From positions 25,883,001-25,947,000 of the forward strand of contig NC_135119.1 in NCBI RefSeq assembly GCF_050908995.1: a stretch of DNA of 64,000 bases. Direction: 5' to 3'. Below, piece by piece: positions 1 through 12,180 of this stretch. The DNA is from Andrena cerasifolii (taxonomy: Eukaryota > Arthropoda > Insecta > Hymenoptera > Andrenidae). Every line of letters begins with the position of its first letter. The stretch's first letter is position 1. The notes under the pieces were generated by a model that saw only the letters and a program-made list of their open reading frames with translations, made no database searches and was not told where the DNA came from. The position numbers and the translations under genes were made by a program.

Positions 1-250
1 GTTCGCTGGCAGCGTCGAGATCGAGGCACGAAAATTCGCGATAAATCTCGCGGCTGACTGGCGGAACATACACGAGGAACAGTCATTTCCGGGGTATTTC
101 TGGTTGGCGGACCAAGAATGCTCGAGAGAGGAGGCGGAGGGCGCCGATCGATTTCTGTCACGTCAGGAACGATGGCTTCCTTGTTATCGGCGCGAAACAA
201 CCGGCCCGCGGTGAAACTTCTTTAATAGTTAAGCTGTTAACCGGGCAAGA

Positions 251-1467
251 CGAGTTAAGTCGTCACACACAGATTGGGATCTACATGCAGGCCAGTTCTG
301 GTCAAATAATTTCATAATGAACATATCAAATTCGACGCGGAGGAATTTTTGAACGACGAGTTAACTCGTCATATTCGACGCGGCGGAATTTTCGAACGAC
401 GAGTTAACTCGTCATATTCGAGGCGGAGGAATTTTTGAACAACGAGTTCACTCGTCATATTCAACACGTAGGATTTTTTTAATGACGAGTTAACTCGTCT
501 TCCCCAGTTAACCGAGTGCTCAGTTTTTGGTGAGTGTGACGAGTTAACTCGTCATATTCGACGCGGAGGAATTTTTGAACGACGAGTTAACTCGTCAGAT
601 TTAACACGTAGGATTTTTTTAATGACGAGTTAACTCGTCTCCCCCAGTTAACCGAGTGCTCATTTTTTGGTGAGTGTGACGAGTTAACTCGTTATATTCG
701 AAGCGGAGGAATTTTTGAACGACGAGTTAACTCGTCATATTCGACGCGGAGGAATTTTCGAACGACGAGTTAACTCGTCATATTCAACACGTAGGATTTT
801 TTTAATGACGAGTTAACTCGTCTTCCCCAGTTAACCGAGTGCTCAGTTTTTGGTGAGTGTGACGAGTTAACTCGTCATATTCGACGCGGAGGAATTTTTG
901 AACGACGAGTTAACTCGTCAGATTTAACACGTAGGATTTTTTTAATGACGAGTTAACTCGTCTCCCCCAGTTAACCGAGTGCTCATTTTTTGGTGAGTGT
1001 GACGAGTTAACTCGTTATATTCGAAGCGGAGGAATTTTTGAACGACGAGTTAACACGTCATATTCGACGCGGAGGAATTTTTGAACGACGAGTTAACTCG
1101 TCAGATTCAACACGTAGGATTTTTTTAATGACGAGTTAACTCGTCTCCCCCAGTTAACCGAGTGCTCATTTTTTGGTGAGTGTGACGAGTTAACTCGTCA
1201 TATTCGAAGCGGAGGAATTTTTGAACGACGAGTTAACTCGTCATATTCGACGCGGAGGAATTTTCGAACGACGAGTTAACTCGTCATATTCAACACGTAG
1301 GATTTTTTTAATGACGAGTTAACTCGTCTCCCCAGTTAACCGAGTGCTCATTTTTTGGTGAGTATGACGAGTTAATTCGTCGCTCAAAAATTCCTCCACG
1401 TTGGCTAAGACGAGTTAACTCGTCATTCAGAAATTCATCCGCGTCGGATATGACAAGTTAACTCGTC
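251..1467. repeat. Dyad-symmetric satellite array (16-bp palindrome)
   Basis: About 25 copies of the perfect 16-bp palindrome GACGAGTTAACTCGTC or one- to two-base variants. Palindromes start at 355, 398, 441, 484, 538, 581, 624, 678, 721, 764, 807, 861, 904, 947, 1001, 1044, 1087, 1130, 1184, 1227, 1270, 1313, 1366, 1409 and 1452; a diverged one lies at 251. They are separated by three spacer types: A (27 bp, with CGCGGAGGAATTTTTGAAC), B (27 bp, with AACACGTAGGATTTTTTT) and C (38 bp, with CAGTTAACCGAGTGCTCA). Basic periods are therefore 43 and 54 bp. Blocks 538-860 and 861-1183 form a 323-bp higher-order repeat of order A B C A A B C. After 1381 the A-type spacers appear in reverse complement. 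No coding potential; function unknown. Confidence 0.95.
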
Positions 1468-3334
1468 ATTTAAAAAGATGAAACTTCATCTACATGTACG
1501 TCTCGCTGCATAACAATGGTGTATTGATAAATATAAGAGTTGTATGATAGTCGCTCGCAGGGTATGATAATCCATTATTGTCTTCTAATGTCTATCAACT
1601 ATCCATTTTAACACAACGGTGGTGTATGATATTCGTATCATACCACTGCGATGATGATAATATGACTTTGTGAGTCGATTATGAATTTCAGCACTCACCG
1701 AAGTTGAATGGACGATATCGATCAGGCGGTATCACGATCACCTGCAAGCATAAACATGAAAACTTCATAATTACTATTCACTGAACGAGGGGAGCGCGAG
1801 TATTGAGCAAAGCCATCGGAAATTCGAGAGGAGAGGATCGTGTAATTGTGACGTTATCATTCCCACCGTACCCCTATCCATTCCTAATGAGAATTTCCAA
1901 TCGCCCAGTACCTACTACGTCTTTCTCAATCACCGACAAATCATGAAATCCGACCACCCTCCCTCTGATAACCAATTCACGGCGTAACGCAACGAGTGCG
2001 ACGGAATTGCATTACTTGCACATCACAACCGCTTTCTTTACACCCGACTCCGTGATTCCGCTTCAATTTTCCCGCCCCGGTTCAATATCGCGCCGCCGCC
2101 CCGCTATCAAATAACGATTCGAAGATATTGGCCCGGCGGCAGGCATCGAGGAGGCAGAAAAGAAAGTATCGTTTAGAAATTATGCTCCTTCTGCGAGTCA
2201 CCTCGCGCCGCCTCGCGGAGAGCTTCCTCCGAGGGCCCAGCATCCCCAATCCCCATTGGAAACTTATAAAATGCTGAACCAGCACATTTCGCGCGACCAA
2301 TTTATTACCCTCATCCACCCCCTCCTTTCCGCGGCTATCTTCCCACCCCTCACTTTTTATCAATTGTTCCTGAGGCTTTCCCAGATCTCACTCCCTCGAT
2401 CTCCATTCCACGGGCCTGCGACGGGGAGCGACGCCAATATGCGACGGGACAATTGCCCTCGAAATTTTATTTTATCAAGAGACCATCCGCGCGAAGCAGA
2501 AATTTCCATGGGGCGATTACTGCCGGGCGCCATTATCATCGAACTCGAAATCCACGTCGCTTTATGTTATTTTCTGTATTAACATCCCCTCACTGTTTCA
2601 TTCAAAATCCACTCGAATTTTCTTGCAGCCTCCCCCGTAATTGGGGGTAGGTTTCGCGATAGCAGGAATGCTGAGCGTAGCCTATTTCTTATTTAATTCG
2701 TAATCATCATTGACTGTCATACAAATTTCGAATATCTTATCGCAGGAATAACATTTTTAGATTCGAGACGGGGGTCGTCGAACTCCCTGTTTGTACTCGG
2801 CGATTAAGAGTGCCAGCGGCTCTCTGGCGTTTTTCGAATCGACGCCAATGGGGTGGTCGAACGGAGAAAGAATGGCTGGGCCATAGATTTTTACGGGCCG
2901 TTCTCCAGCAGGCAAATCGCGACAATTTCGGCGGCCGCCGATGCGGAAAATGAGTTTCCGCGCTGCTGGCGACTTCTCGCTGGGTATCCGCGGGTCGGGG
3001 CTGGAAAACTCGCAAGAGATACGACCCCGCGTTCGACGAAAGGACACGAGGCTAACTGCGAGCAAGAAGTGACCGCTGAAGAACGAACGGGGCATTAAAA
3101 CTTTCGAAATAACAAAGTTTCGAGGGCCCTGCGCCGTGGAATGTCGCGACATCAACGAAATACCTTTTACCGGGGTGTCGAGGAATCGAGGAGAGCTACG
3201 ACCCCGATGCTAGTCCAAAGTATGCGAGAAACGAAGCTTCCATAAAAAAAAGCTTTAATATCCTGAGCAACGTGGACTTCGACTCGCGAAATTTTTACTA
3301 TTCTCGAAACAAGGTAAAGGAGTGGATGCTCGGA
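1468..3334. other. Non-coding stretch, no gene seen
   Basis: AT-rich to about 1950, then GC- and CpG-rich. At 1619-1648 there is a small hairpin (TATGATA, TTCG loop, TATCATA, with partly paired flanks). Open frames of 65-132 codons at 2082-3155 overlap one another on both strands, lack recognisable domains and look like chance frames in GC-rich DNA. No RNA gene or repeat recognised. Confidence 0.6.
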
Positions 3335-3603
3335 TTAAGGGGACTAGGCAGTCGAAAAATCGATTTTTTATTGCATTTTCCGAAAGTACTATCTTTCCTC
3401 AATACAATGCCGCTTGGTTTATAGTAAAATTCGCAAAATTGTAGATTTGGCAGCTGAAGACGACAAGCGGCAACCTATAGCGTCGCCTTTGCCCAGAAAC
3501 TTTAAATGCGTTTTTCTCGAATATTTTTTTCTCTTCGTTTTTTCCTGATTACAAGCGAATTGAGGTTCAAATCGACAAATGGAAAAAATTATTTAGTAAT
3601 TTA
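3335..3603. mobile_element. TTAA-flanked MITE, one end only
   Basis: Begins TTAAGGGGACTAGGCAGTC followed by an AAAAATCGATTTTTT block. It carries the conserved core of the local TTAA family in reverse orientation at about 3497-3520, 162 bp from the TTAA. The opposite end is not found; the sequence runs straight into the palindrome starting at 3604, so the element is either truncated or interrupted by it. Non-autonomous: no open frame. Confidence 0.6.
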
Positions 3604-3857
3604 GTAGTAGATGTCGACGGAATTATGCGCTATATATATGCGCTACATTGCTATACATCCAATTTTTACCGGTAAATCGCCAAATTTTTACCGATAATTT
3701 GATAAATCACGTATTTCTCGATATTTACCGGTAAATTACGTATTTCTCGACATTTACCGGTAAAAATTTGGCGAATTACCGGTAAAAATTGGATATATAG
3801 CAATGTAGCGCATATATATATACATATATAGCGCATAATTTCGTCGATATCTACTAC
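3604..3857. mobile_element. 254-bp near-perfect palindrome (foldback MITE)
   Basis: The left arm starts GTAGTAGATGTCGACGGAAT and the right arm ends with the near-exact reverse complement. Both arms contain GCGCTACATTGCTATA and the sequence CCAATTTTTACCGGTAA. The centre, near 3735, contains repeated ACCGGTAAA motifs. The right arm has a slightly longer TA tract. The transcript would fold into a long hairpin. The open frame across it on the minus strand (3666-3881) is a by-product of the palindrome. Target-site duplication not clear. Confidence 0.8.
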
Positions 3858-5806
3858 GTTATCAGTGAAAAAAAGCTTCAAACCGATTTACCGACTTACC
3901 GGTTTGCAATCCCTAAGAGTGAGGTCTGAAAGACCACGTCTTAACTCGATGGGATCACCGTAAGGAATTTTTACTACTGGACAGGCCATTACGGTCACGA
4001 ATTATAAACATTCGCAACCGGGGAAAACTACCCCTTCAAACTAACATACAGCATAAAAGTATGTACAATTAAAATCGACAAATAAAAGAAGCTGTGCAAT
4101 TAAAGAAAAAAAAGAAAAGTGTCCCAATCCATATCCCGCCATCGCGAACGTATCCTCATGGACAAAGATTTGTTTAAATAATCCGACGCGTAATTTGAAC
4201 TCCCTTCCAGATCCACCCACGGACTCACCGTTATATTTTTACACCCTGTGCATAAAACACGCTTTCCCTAATTAGCCGAAAACGCTCCACATTTCTAAGC
4301 CCCTTCCTGTTCCTCCCTTCCACCTGCGTTTGCACCCCTTTCAAAACGCGCGCGTTTAAATTCGCAGAGCTTCATTAGCTCGCTGAGAAAAAATTCATTC
4401 CGAGTTAATTAAGCATTCTGCTTGGTGGTGTCAGAGTTGGATAATTAGAATCTCCGGGCAGACATTTCTGGTGTACAATTAGCAAGCCATCAAAATGTAT
4501 TCTTTGCGAAACATCGGCTTCTTCCAAAAAACAGACTGTCACTGCGAATAAAATGAAAACCCCGCTCGCGCTTCTCGATCTGGAAGGCAAGCGAACGATT
4601 CGTCAGCAGTCGCAGGGACGTGTGTAAAAGCAAGCTGAACCGGAAGGATCGGTTAATGTGTCGAGTTTCCGCGCCGGGGGCGGGGCGCGCGAGTCGAGTT
4701 GCCGCGGAAAAATCGAGCCGCGTGTCTCATTTTATCAGGGCCCTCTGACGCGATTCCGCGATAATCGGATTACGCGCAATTACAGGGACAGAAGCTCGAA
4801 TCGCTGCGTTCGAATTCATTCCGCCCGACGGGGGCAAATGGAACGTTCGATTCGCAGCTGGGTGAAGGGCCCTCTCCCCTCTGCCGATGAAACTCGGCTA
4901 ATCGAATTAATATTCCAATTAATCGCGACCCGCGCAAAATAATTCCCGTTCTTCCGTGAATTTCAGACACTCGCCGGTCAATCTTTCGCTGCGATCACTG
5001 TGCCCGACTAACGGAATTCCGTTCGACCGTGCTCGTTCGCGTCGTACCGGCATCGGGAAAGCAGAGCCTGTTTCGTGGTCGTTGAATTAATAAATCCCAT
5101 TGCTGGATGGTGATGCGGCTGTTTTATACCACCGTCGCATTATTCTGTCGCCTTTATTAACAATATCGCGCTGCAAATGAAAGGGGGCTCGGTAAATCGA
5201 CGGTGCAGCCTCGCGCTACGCGTTGGACGACTGAGCGGATCACCGAACCAGCGAATGAGCTGACAACGGGCATAACTTTATGCGTGGATGTTTATTGAAC
5301 GACCAGCGGATCGGTGGGTTTCATTAGGGCGCTGTGTCGCCGGGATGTGCTTCGGGGAAAATTAATTTCCCTTCGCGGGAAAAATGGTGGAGCAGTGGGA
5401 CACTTTTCCTGGGGGGTTTAAATTCTTTCGGGGTAGAAATATTATTTATTTTCGTTATGGTGCGCGTGGTAGTTTTCACGTGGAATCTTGTTGTCACGTA
5501 GTAGGTACTACGTCGCGTGGAAATTGATGGTGAATTGGTAAGGATAGAGCATCTGAAGTTTCTGATTGTAGGACAGGGCGAATTTTTAGCGATTGTTGGT
5601 AATATTGGAGATTTTAGTATTCAAAATATTGGTGAAGTATATTATTTATTCATTTATTCCCGTTTGCCGGTAGACCCCACTGTTTACAATATAAATGACA
5701 AAATACACTGCGACATAATACCGTATATTATTAAGGTCAAAATGCATTATACTATTATGGTACTAATTATTTCATTGATTTTCTAAGGAGATTGAGAAGC
5801 ACGTAG
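3858..5806. other. Non-coding stretch, no gene seen
   Basis: Mixed composition, with a CpG-rich part at about 4600-5400. Contains the short palindrome ACGTAGTAGGTACTACGT at 5496-5513. Short open frames (4405-4590 minus, 4658-4942 plus, 5517-5786 plus) have no recognisable domain. Nothing else seen. Confidence 0.6.
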
Positions 5807-5988
5807 TAGGGTAGACCGGGGGCGGTAGTAACACTTTGACTTTAGAATGCGATTACGCAAGAACTATTGCAGTTACAACAAAAGTTTTTATACGAAAATG
5901 TTACTTATCTGACATTATTGAGACATAACAGGTTCACTGTATGTCAAGTAATATCCAGGTTAGTAATAAAAAATGAGAAGTGGAGAAA

Positions 5989-6165
5989 TAATTAATTAAT
6001 ATATTAAAAGTTATGGATGTTTTTCTATTTTTTTTTGTATAGTCTCTTAAGGCAGCGTTCTAAAGATAGGTAATACAATTTTTGTATGAAAACTGTAAAT
6101 TATTCCTGAAAAAATTCTTAAAAATGACTTACTTTTCCGGCCAGCATAGTGGTGTTCCCCCTTAA
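5989..6165 (+). mobile_element. Nested right-end fragment of the 19249-20241 TTAA family
   Basis: Similar to 20090-20241, from the TATATTAAAA stretch through to the shared terminus GGTGTTCCCCCTTAA; ends with TTAA at 6162-6165. The host-element sequence breaks after GGAGAAA at 5988, judged by comparison with the copy near 36190. Only one terminus is present, so the insertion is truncated on its left. Confidence 0.7.
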
Positions 6166-6404
6166 GGTACGTTACAATGGGATCCAAAAGTTATTCGATT
6201 GTCGAGGAGCATATTTCCGCAATACAACAAAAAGTTGAAATTGTATGTAACAAAAATATGGATTATGCTGTTTCATAATTATTTAAACATCCAGTTCAGA
6301 TCTCACGTGAAACCACGAATTTTAGAAAACATTATTAATATTTTTGTTTATAACTTTTTTCCAATTGTTTAAACAATTGATAAAACTTTTACCATTTGAT
6401 ATAT

Positions 6405-6637
6405 CTAATTAAAAGAAGTAACTTTTGTCTTGAAATTTCTTTTCTATATCTTACAGATTACGAGTTAGAAAATAAAATCGAAAAATAGCCGAATCTTCTG
6501 GGGTTAATTTCACCCCGTTAGTGTGATTTTGGGCAGCAAAAAAAAAATGCGTTGTAATCAGGAGAAAATTCACTACATATCCACAAAGTTTCAGAATTTT
6601 TTGAATATTCGGGTTCGGGATCTTCCCTTGTCAGCTA
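6405..6637 (+). mobile_element. Nested fragment of the 45657-46482 element family
   Basis: Reads as a diverged copy of the reverse complement of 45652-45900. Shared landmarks are the run around TTACAGATTACGAGTTA, GGGCAGCAAAAAA, CAAAGTTTCAGAATTTTTT and the terminus GGGATCTTCCCTTGT at about 6618-6633. No second end was found. Together with the fragment at 5989-6165 it shows repeated insertion into the same host transposon. Confidence 0.6.
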
Positions 6638-6876
6638 TATTAACTACTTTAGTTCTCCTCACCGATTCTAACCTTAGCAATGGGACAGGCGGGTTGCTCG
6701 CAGCTAGGCACTAAAAACGGCTCCCTGTGCACCCCTGTGCTAGGCCATGGATGTGTGTATTCCAAATGTCATTGTTCATCATATATCCGAAATTTGTGTT
6801 AATATCTATCATATGTTTTGAGATATTTAACGCGTTACAATCGCCACCCTGCTACTATCGCCCCCGGTCTATCCTA

Positions 6877-9212
6877 CCACGTTCTCCATAAAAGTCCAAG
6901 TAATTCCACTCTCATGGCCCGTACTCTCGCGAATCTGCGTTCCTCAGGTCCTCGACCTCCATCAGAGTTTCGCGAGTCACTTGTATCGATATCTCTGTCC
7001 CCGATAAATCGAGAGCAAAGCTCGCAACTGACCCTGTGACCTCGATAACTCAAATCCGCCTGTGCCGAAATCAACAATTCGATTAAACCGCTAACCGAGG
7101 ATGACGAGATAACTCGTCACTGGAATCCGCCTGTGCTACGGGCAAAACGAGTTAGCTCGTCACAAACATATTGCGATCTACTGATACAGAGCCCACTTCT
7201 GGCGAAACGCCTCCCCGAATGAACAGTTGAAATTCACCAAAAAACGGCACTCGATTTAAATGCATAACCCCTCAATCACCGACTTCGCCCTCCAGCGACA
7301 AAGAGCAATGAAACGACCCGTTGCTCAATAATTACCCGCGCCAAAACCGTCCACTCGATGTTCACCTATCTCTAAAAAAACAACGAGCAACGCTTCCGCC
7401 CCGAAGGCGCGCAATCCTCGAGCGTAGGAGACGGTGGAGATTAAACGTCGCGCGATTCAATTTGCACCCGATAATTTTCACCCCGCGAGCCAGAGAGCAC
7501 TCGGTTTCAACCTGCCGCGTGGACGGGCGCTGAAAAAAGGGAGCCGTTCCGCAGCGAGCCTCCGCGAAGGAAATTCCACTAGAAAATTACCAGAGAATGA
7601 GGCGGGCGGCGTTTAGAGACCGGAACGACGGAACAGGTGCCCGGAGAACGTGGAGCGGCGAGGAAAAACGACGAGGGATACGGTGGAAAGGCTTGATGGC
7701 CAGGGGGCGCAGCCTGGGAATCATGAGCTGCCGCGAGGTCGTCCGTTAACGACGGTAATGGATCAATCGTGGCGCGAATGATCAAAGTAAAAACTGCTGC
7801 TCCCCTCTGTCCGAAATAGGAGAGAGACAGAAAGGGAGGAATTAAGAGACTGCAACAGAGCGTGCAACTCGATGCGCGATAGGGAAGACACACTGCGCGA
7901 TGCGCCGCTGATAAATTGCGATCGCTTCGGCCGGTATGATGAATTCGAACAGAAAATGGAGGATTGGGAATTGAAATATGGGGCTAAACGCGGCGATGGA
8001 GCCGCCGGCAGAGTTATATACGCGGCAGTGGCGTTTCAACGGGGAAACAAAAACCGGGGGAATAAAACAGCTCGAAAAGTGGGCGAGTGGGAGGTGCAGG
8101 TGGCAACGAAATTGGAGAAATTAAAGCACAAAAACTGTCTATACAGTGGATACTCTATAAAAGAGTTATAATAAATAAGAGTGGAGTGGAATTATCGTGG
8201 AAGATTTAAAGGGAACAAATGGGCAACAAAGTTACCAAGACGAAGTAATTCCTAGACAAATAAAGGAAGAAGAATGGGGACGTTGCTTCTAAGAATTCAA
8301 GAAACGGAAGAAGATAGCCCGTGACGGATCACCATAAAAGGAGACGATATCGCCAGTGTAACTGCAAAGGGGTGTTCCGGCAGAGGGTGGCTGGGATCGT
8401 CGGGAAGACGGAGAATGGTAAGGGGAGCGGAAAAGTCACGTAGGCCGCTTTGGTCCAACGATGATGACGGAGGCCAGGCCCGCTGTTGCTGCTCTTGCAG
8501 TCGTCGAGACATCGAATTATCGCAAAGTTTCCGACAGGGGCGGAATACGAATGAACCCCCAAAGGTATGTGCGTCCCGGTGGACGTCCGCCGCTGGACGC
8601 TAGCTGGCCAGTGGAATGGTGGGCGCCCCGGAACAGGCCGGCCGCCAACTTTACTTCTAATGGAGTCCGCGGAGTTCTTTCGTACTTCCGCGCGGACGAT
8701 CCCCCTCACCCGTCTCGGATTATCGAGTCGCGACAGCGTGGAACAACAGTCGATATATCCTGGACACACCCTCCTTCGCGATAAATCCCGGCGAGTTCGG
8801 GAATCTGTTCGGTATAAGTGGCCCAGGCAATCTGCATTTCATGCAAACGCCGCTGTCGCCGCGACGGCTCCTCCTGCAACTTTAAATTTATTCCGCGAAA
8901 TTACCGGAACATTTTCGCGCGAGCTTCTTTCTAGTTGCTTCTGCAGTTCGTTCCAGGCTTCGGGAGCTTTTCTGCGCTTAGTTTTTTCCCTCTCGTTTTT
9001 TAGAATTCTCCTTTTGCCTCTGCATTGTTTCTCTTTGCCATGGCGTGGAGTAATGGCTACTCTTGGCACTTCGCGTGACAGTCGGCTCACCGTTCATTGT
9101 TCTCGTGACCATTGTAGTAATTTCTGCGGAATTCTGGGGTGGGTTAGGGATTCGATGCTTGGGGTTTAGGAGGTGTTGTTTTTTTGCTGAATTTTCCTTT
9201 TTATTTTATTAG
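6877..9212. other. Non-coding, mostly GC-rich stretch
   Basis: Apart from the satellite relic at 7079-7240, I see no repeat or RNA gene. Overlapping open frames on both strands at 7321-9169 (up to 200 codons at 8567-9169 plus, 146 codons at 8329-8769 minus) have no recognisable domain, use competing frames, and lie in CpG-rich sequence where stops are rare. I do not call them genes. Confidence 0.55.
7079..7240 (+). repeat. Diverged relic of the dyad satellite and its left flank
   Basis: Contains GACGAGATAACTCGTC at about 7102-7117 and AACGAGTTAGCTCGTC at about 7147-7162, each one or two changes from the array palindrome. The sequence after the second copy (CACAAACATATTGCGATCTA and then CTTCTGG) resembles the array's left flank after 266 (CACACAGATTGGGATCTACA and then TTCTGG). 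The flank as well as the palindrome is therefore shared. Confidence 0.7.
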
Positions 9213-10118
9213 GTTTTGGAGCGTTGATGATTTGAAGCGTTGATATTTTGAAGCGTTGCTATTTTGGAGCGTTGCTATTTTGGAGCGTTGAAATGTTGAA
9301 GCGTTGATATTTTAAAGCGTTTATATTTTGATGCGTTGATGATTTGAAGTGCTGATATTTCGAGCGTTCGCGTTTTGGAACGTTGATGTTTTGGAGCGTT
9401 GATGTTTTGGAGCGTTGATGTTTTGGAGCGTTGATGTTTTGGAGCGTTGATGTTTTGGAGCGTTGATGTTTTGGAGCGTTGATGTTTTGGAGCGTTGATG
9501 TTTTGGAGCGTTGATGTTTTGGAGCGTTGATGTTTTGGAGCGTTGATGTTTTGGAGCGTTGATGTTTTGAAGCGTTGCAATTTTGGAGCGTTGAAATGTT
9601 GAAGCGTTGATATTTTAAAGCGTTTATATTTTGATGCGTTGATGATTTGAAGTGCTGATATTTCGAGCGTTCGCGTTTTGGAACGTTGATGTTTTCGAGC
9701 GTTGATGTTTTGGAGCGTTGATGTTTTGGAGCGTTGATGTTTTGGAGCGTTGATGATTTGGAGCGTTGATGATTTGGAGCGTTGATGATTTGGAGCGTTG
9801 ATGTTTTGGAGCGTTGATGTTTTGGAGCGCTGATATTTCGGAGCGCTGATATTTCGGAGCGCTGTATTTAGGAGCGCTGATATTTTGGAGCGCTGATATT
9901 TTGAAGCGTTTATATTTTGATGCGTTGATGTTTTTGAACGTTCGTGTTTGAGAGCGTTGATGTTTTGGAACGTTGATATTTTGATGCGTTGATATTTTGG
10001 AGTGCTGATATTTCGGGCATTCGCGTTTTGAAGCGTTGATGTTTTGGAGCGTTGATGTTTTGGAGTGTTAATGTTTCGGAGTATTAATGTTTTGGAACTT
10101 TGATATTTTGGAGCGTTG
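9213..10118. repeat. 16-bp minisatellite, locus 1
   Basis: About 57 units of a 16-bp repeat, dominant form GATGTTTTGGAGCGTT, purest at 9380-9560. It includes a higher-order block: the variant run around TTGATGCGTTGATGATTTGA at 9329-9379 recurs at 9633-9682, 304 bp (19 units) away. The minus strand is open (101 codons at 9275-9580) only because the unit has no stop codon in that orientation. Confidence 0.95.
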
Positions 10119-12180
10119 CTGGAAGTGGCTTCGAAGTTTCTTTTTTAATACATTTTTTGATAATTCTCTAATTGTAGTAATGTTCTGTAGCGGGTTTGAG
10201 CGATGTAGTTAAGCCTCTTGTGACGTAATATCTGGCGAGTTTCTGTTCAAAATTCTGGTAGAATTTGCCCGTGACTTGTTCGAGCACAAGCCACGTTCGC
10301 CATTAGCAAAACGACGCTTCGCCAGCATTGAAAGTAGCTTCATCAGGGTCAGGGGAGACACTAATACTGAGTGTGGTCTTTTGGGTGGCGCCCATGCTTC
10401 GTGCTTTGACTTCGCGTTTACCTGATCGACCGATAAACATTTTTTTTCTGGATCCACATCAGCACCTTTCATCGTGCTTCTCTACTCGTATCCCTCGTGT
10501 AGATTTAACGCAGTGTTACGTTTTCAGTCCATACAAATTTGGATTTGTCAATATCGTTCTATTTTAATTAGCACGCGTTAGTAACTGTGAAAGGAGTACT
10601 ACGTTCTTCAAAACTACAATATTGGAAGTTATAAACGTAGTACCAGTCCACTGTGACCCACAGACTCCACACAATTCCACTTCCCAACTACCAAAAGCTA
10701 CCAACGTAGTGCATACACGCTACATTTTCTCACAACCTTCACCTGCACCTTCTGAAACTTGGAAAAACTCGAGCCCCATCAACGTCGCACTACTTTCTCA
10801 TCACTGAAGCCCTAAAACCAATTGTCACCGCGCCTTCGAATACCCTGTCACGCAACCTCCACCACTATCACTAGTATCACTGCTGCCACGGCACGAGGAA
10901 GTCGACGAAAGCACAGAAACGAATGAAAATAGGGCGAGCAGGCAGCGAACGGAGGAAGAGACAAGAGAATCAACAGCTCTAAGAGATAGGGGGTGTCGGG
11001 GCGTGAAAGTGCAAGGGGCAGAGATGAAAAATCATAGAGCACAATGCAGCCTAGCGGCAGTGGAACCGGAAGCTGGAGAAACAGAGGGGAGAGATGGGGA
11101 AGCGAGAGGAAGTCGCGCGTAGGACGGACGATTGGATTAATTTATCGCGTGGAAACGCTATCAGGGAGCTTTTTTCTTTGAACAGGGTCGGGACGATGCT
11201 CTCTTTCCAAGTGCAGCGCAGCCTGTCGCGTTGCTCCGGCGCACGCACTGTGCCAACGACAGGCGATTCGAATCACGGAGCCGAGGACGCGATTCGATTT
11301 ATTCGAGATGCTTCCCGCGCCTCGCTGCAACGGGACACGTACTGGGTGTCACGGAAGTGGGTGTACTAGCTCGAGTTTGCTTCAAGAGATATTATCGCAC
11401 TAAAGGAATTCGGTGGAATTTTAATTGATGAAGCTGGAAGATGGTCTAAAGAAATCATTTTTCCGAATATTTCGACAACTAAAGCCGAGCAACGATAATA
11501 TGTACAGGAAAAAGTTATTCAGAATCATGTACCCGATAATATATTTCAAGGTCATCGAAATCGGTAGGCAGTAAATTTTGTAAATTAATTACCAAATGAT
11601 TTTTTAAAATAAGTGCAATTTCTGAGCTGTGGGATGAGTAAATTATAAAGACCTAATGTACCCAGTTGAGATTTCCTAGCACTTAATAGTTGAACGATAC
11701 TGGCCAAATATTATTGTTCACACTGAATGCTCACGTGACTAAGGTAGTTGAGAATCTTCTTTAGGGGGTTTGGATATCGAAAGAATGGGAAATTGTGAAG
11801 ACAATGAAGACAAGAAAACGATTTCAGATTCTGAATGTATTAGAAAAGAATTACATAGAATCCACGCGGAAGCGGCAGCGTAATTTCGCAGCCCGTTGTC
11901 CCTGCCGTCACTTTGCCTTTTTCGTCGCGTGAATTCCAAACGAGCAGTGATTCACAGGTCAAACGCACAGTGGTATGTGAATGGGCATTCTATTTTTATT
12001 TCAGATTAGAGATAGTGGTGACCTTCCCCGTGACAGACTTCCAAAGAAGAGGTCGCTGAGCTGAGAACGTGAAACTTCGGTATGTAGTAAATGCCAGCAA
12101 TCGAAGTTACTCTTACAAACACGGAACTTTTTACTATTCTCACCCTTCTCGTTACTATTTTAAAAATAGAAAACGAAAAC
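10119..12180. other. Non-coding stretch between minisatellite loci 1 and 2
   Basis: Mixed composition. Short open frames (for example 10209-10472 minus, 11094-11369 plus) show no recognisable domain. 11430-11740 is AT-rich and resembles transposon-derived sequence, but I could not find paired ends. No RNA gene seen. Confidence 0.55.

Larger units (their letters stand above)
5807..6876. mobile_element. TA-flanked DNA transposon copy A (GGGTAGACCGG termini), composite
   Basis: Bounded by TA at 5807-5808 and 6875-6876. Terminal inverted repeats are GGGTAGACCGGGGGCGGTAG on the left and the reverse complement (one mismatch) on the right. The left 180 bp match, inverted, the right end of the copy at 35273-36379, and the right 130 bp match that copy's left end, so the two are the same family in opposite orientation. 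The centre is replaced by fragments of two other families (5989-6165 and 6405-6637). No transposase frame remains. Confidence 0.85.

Noticed and set aside
355..1467. CRISPR-like pattern of regularly spaced palindromic repeats
   Set aside because: Spacers are not unique; three spacer types recur in order, and the sequence context is eukaryotic. It is a satellite.
8567..9169. 200-codon plus-strand frame
   Set aside because: Competing frames on both strands, no recognised domain, composition explains low stop density.
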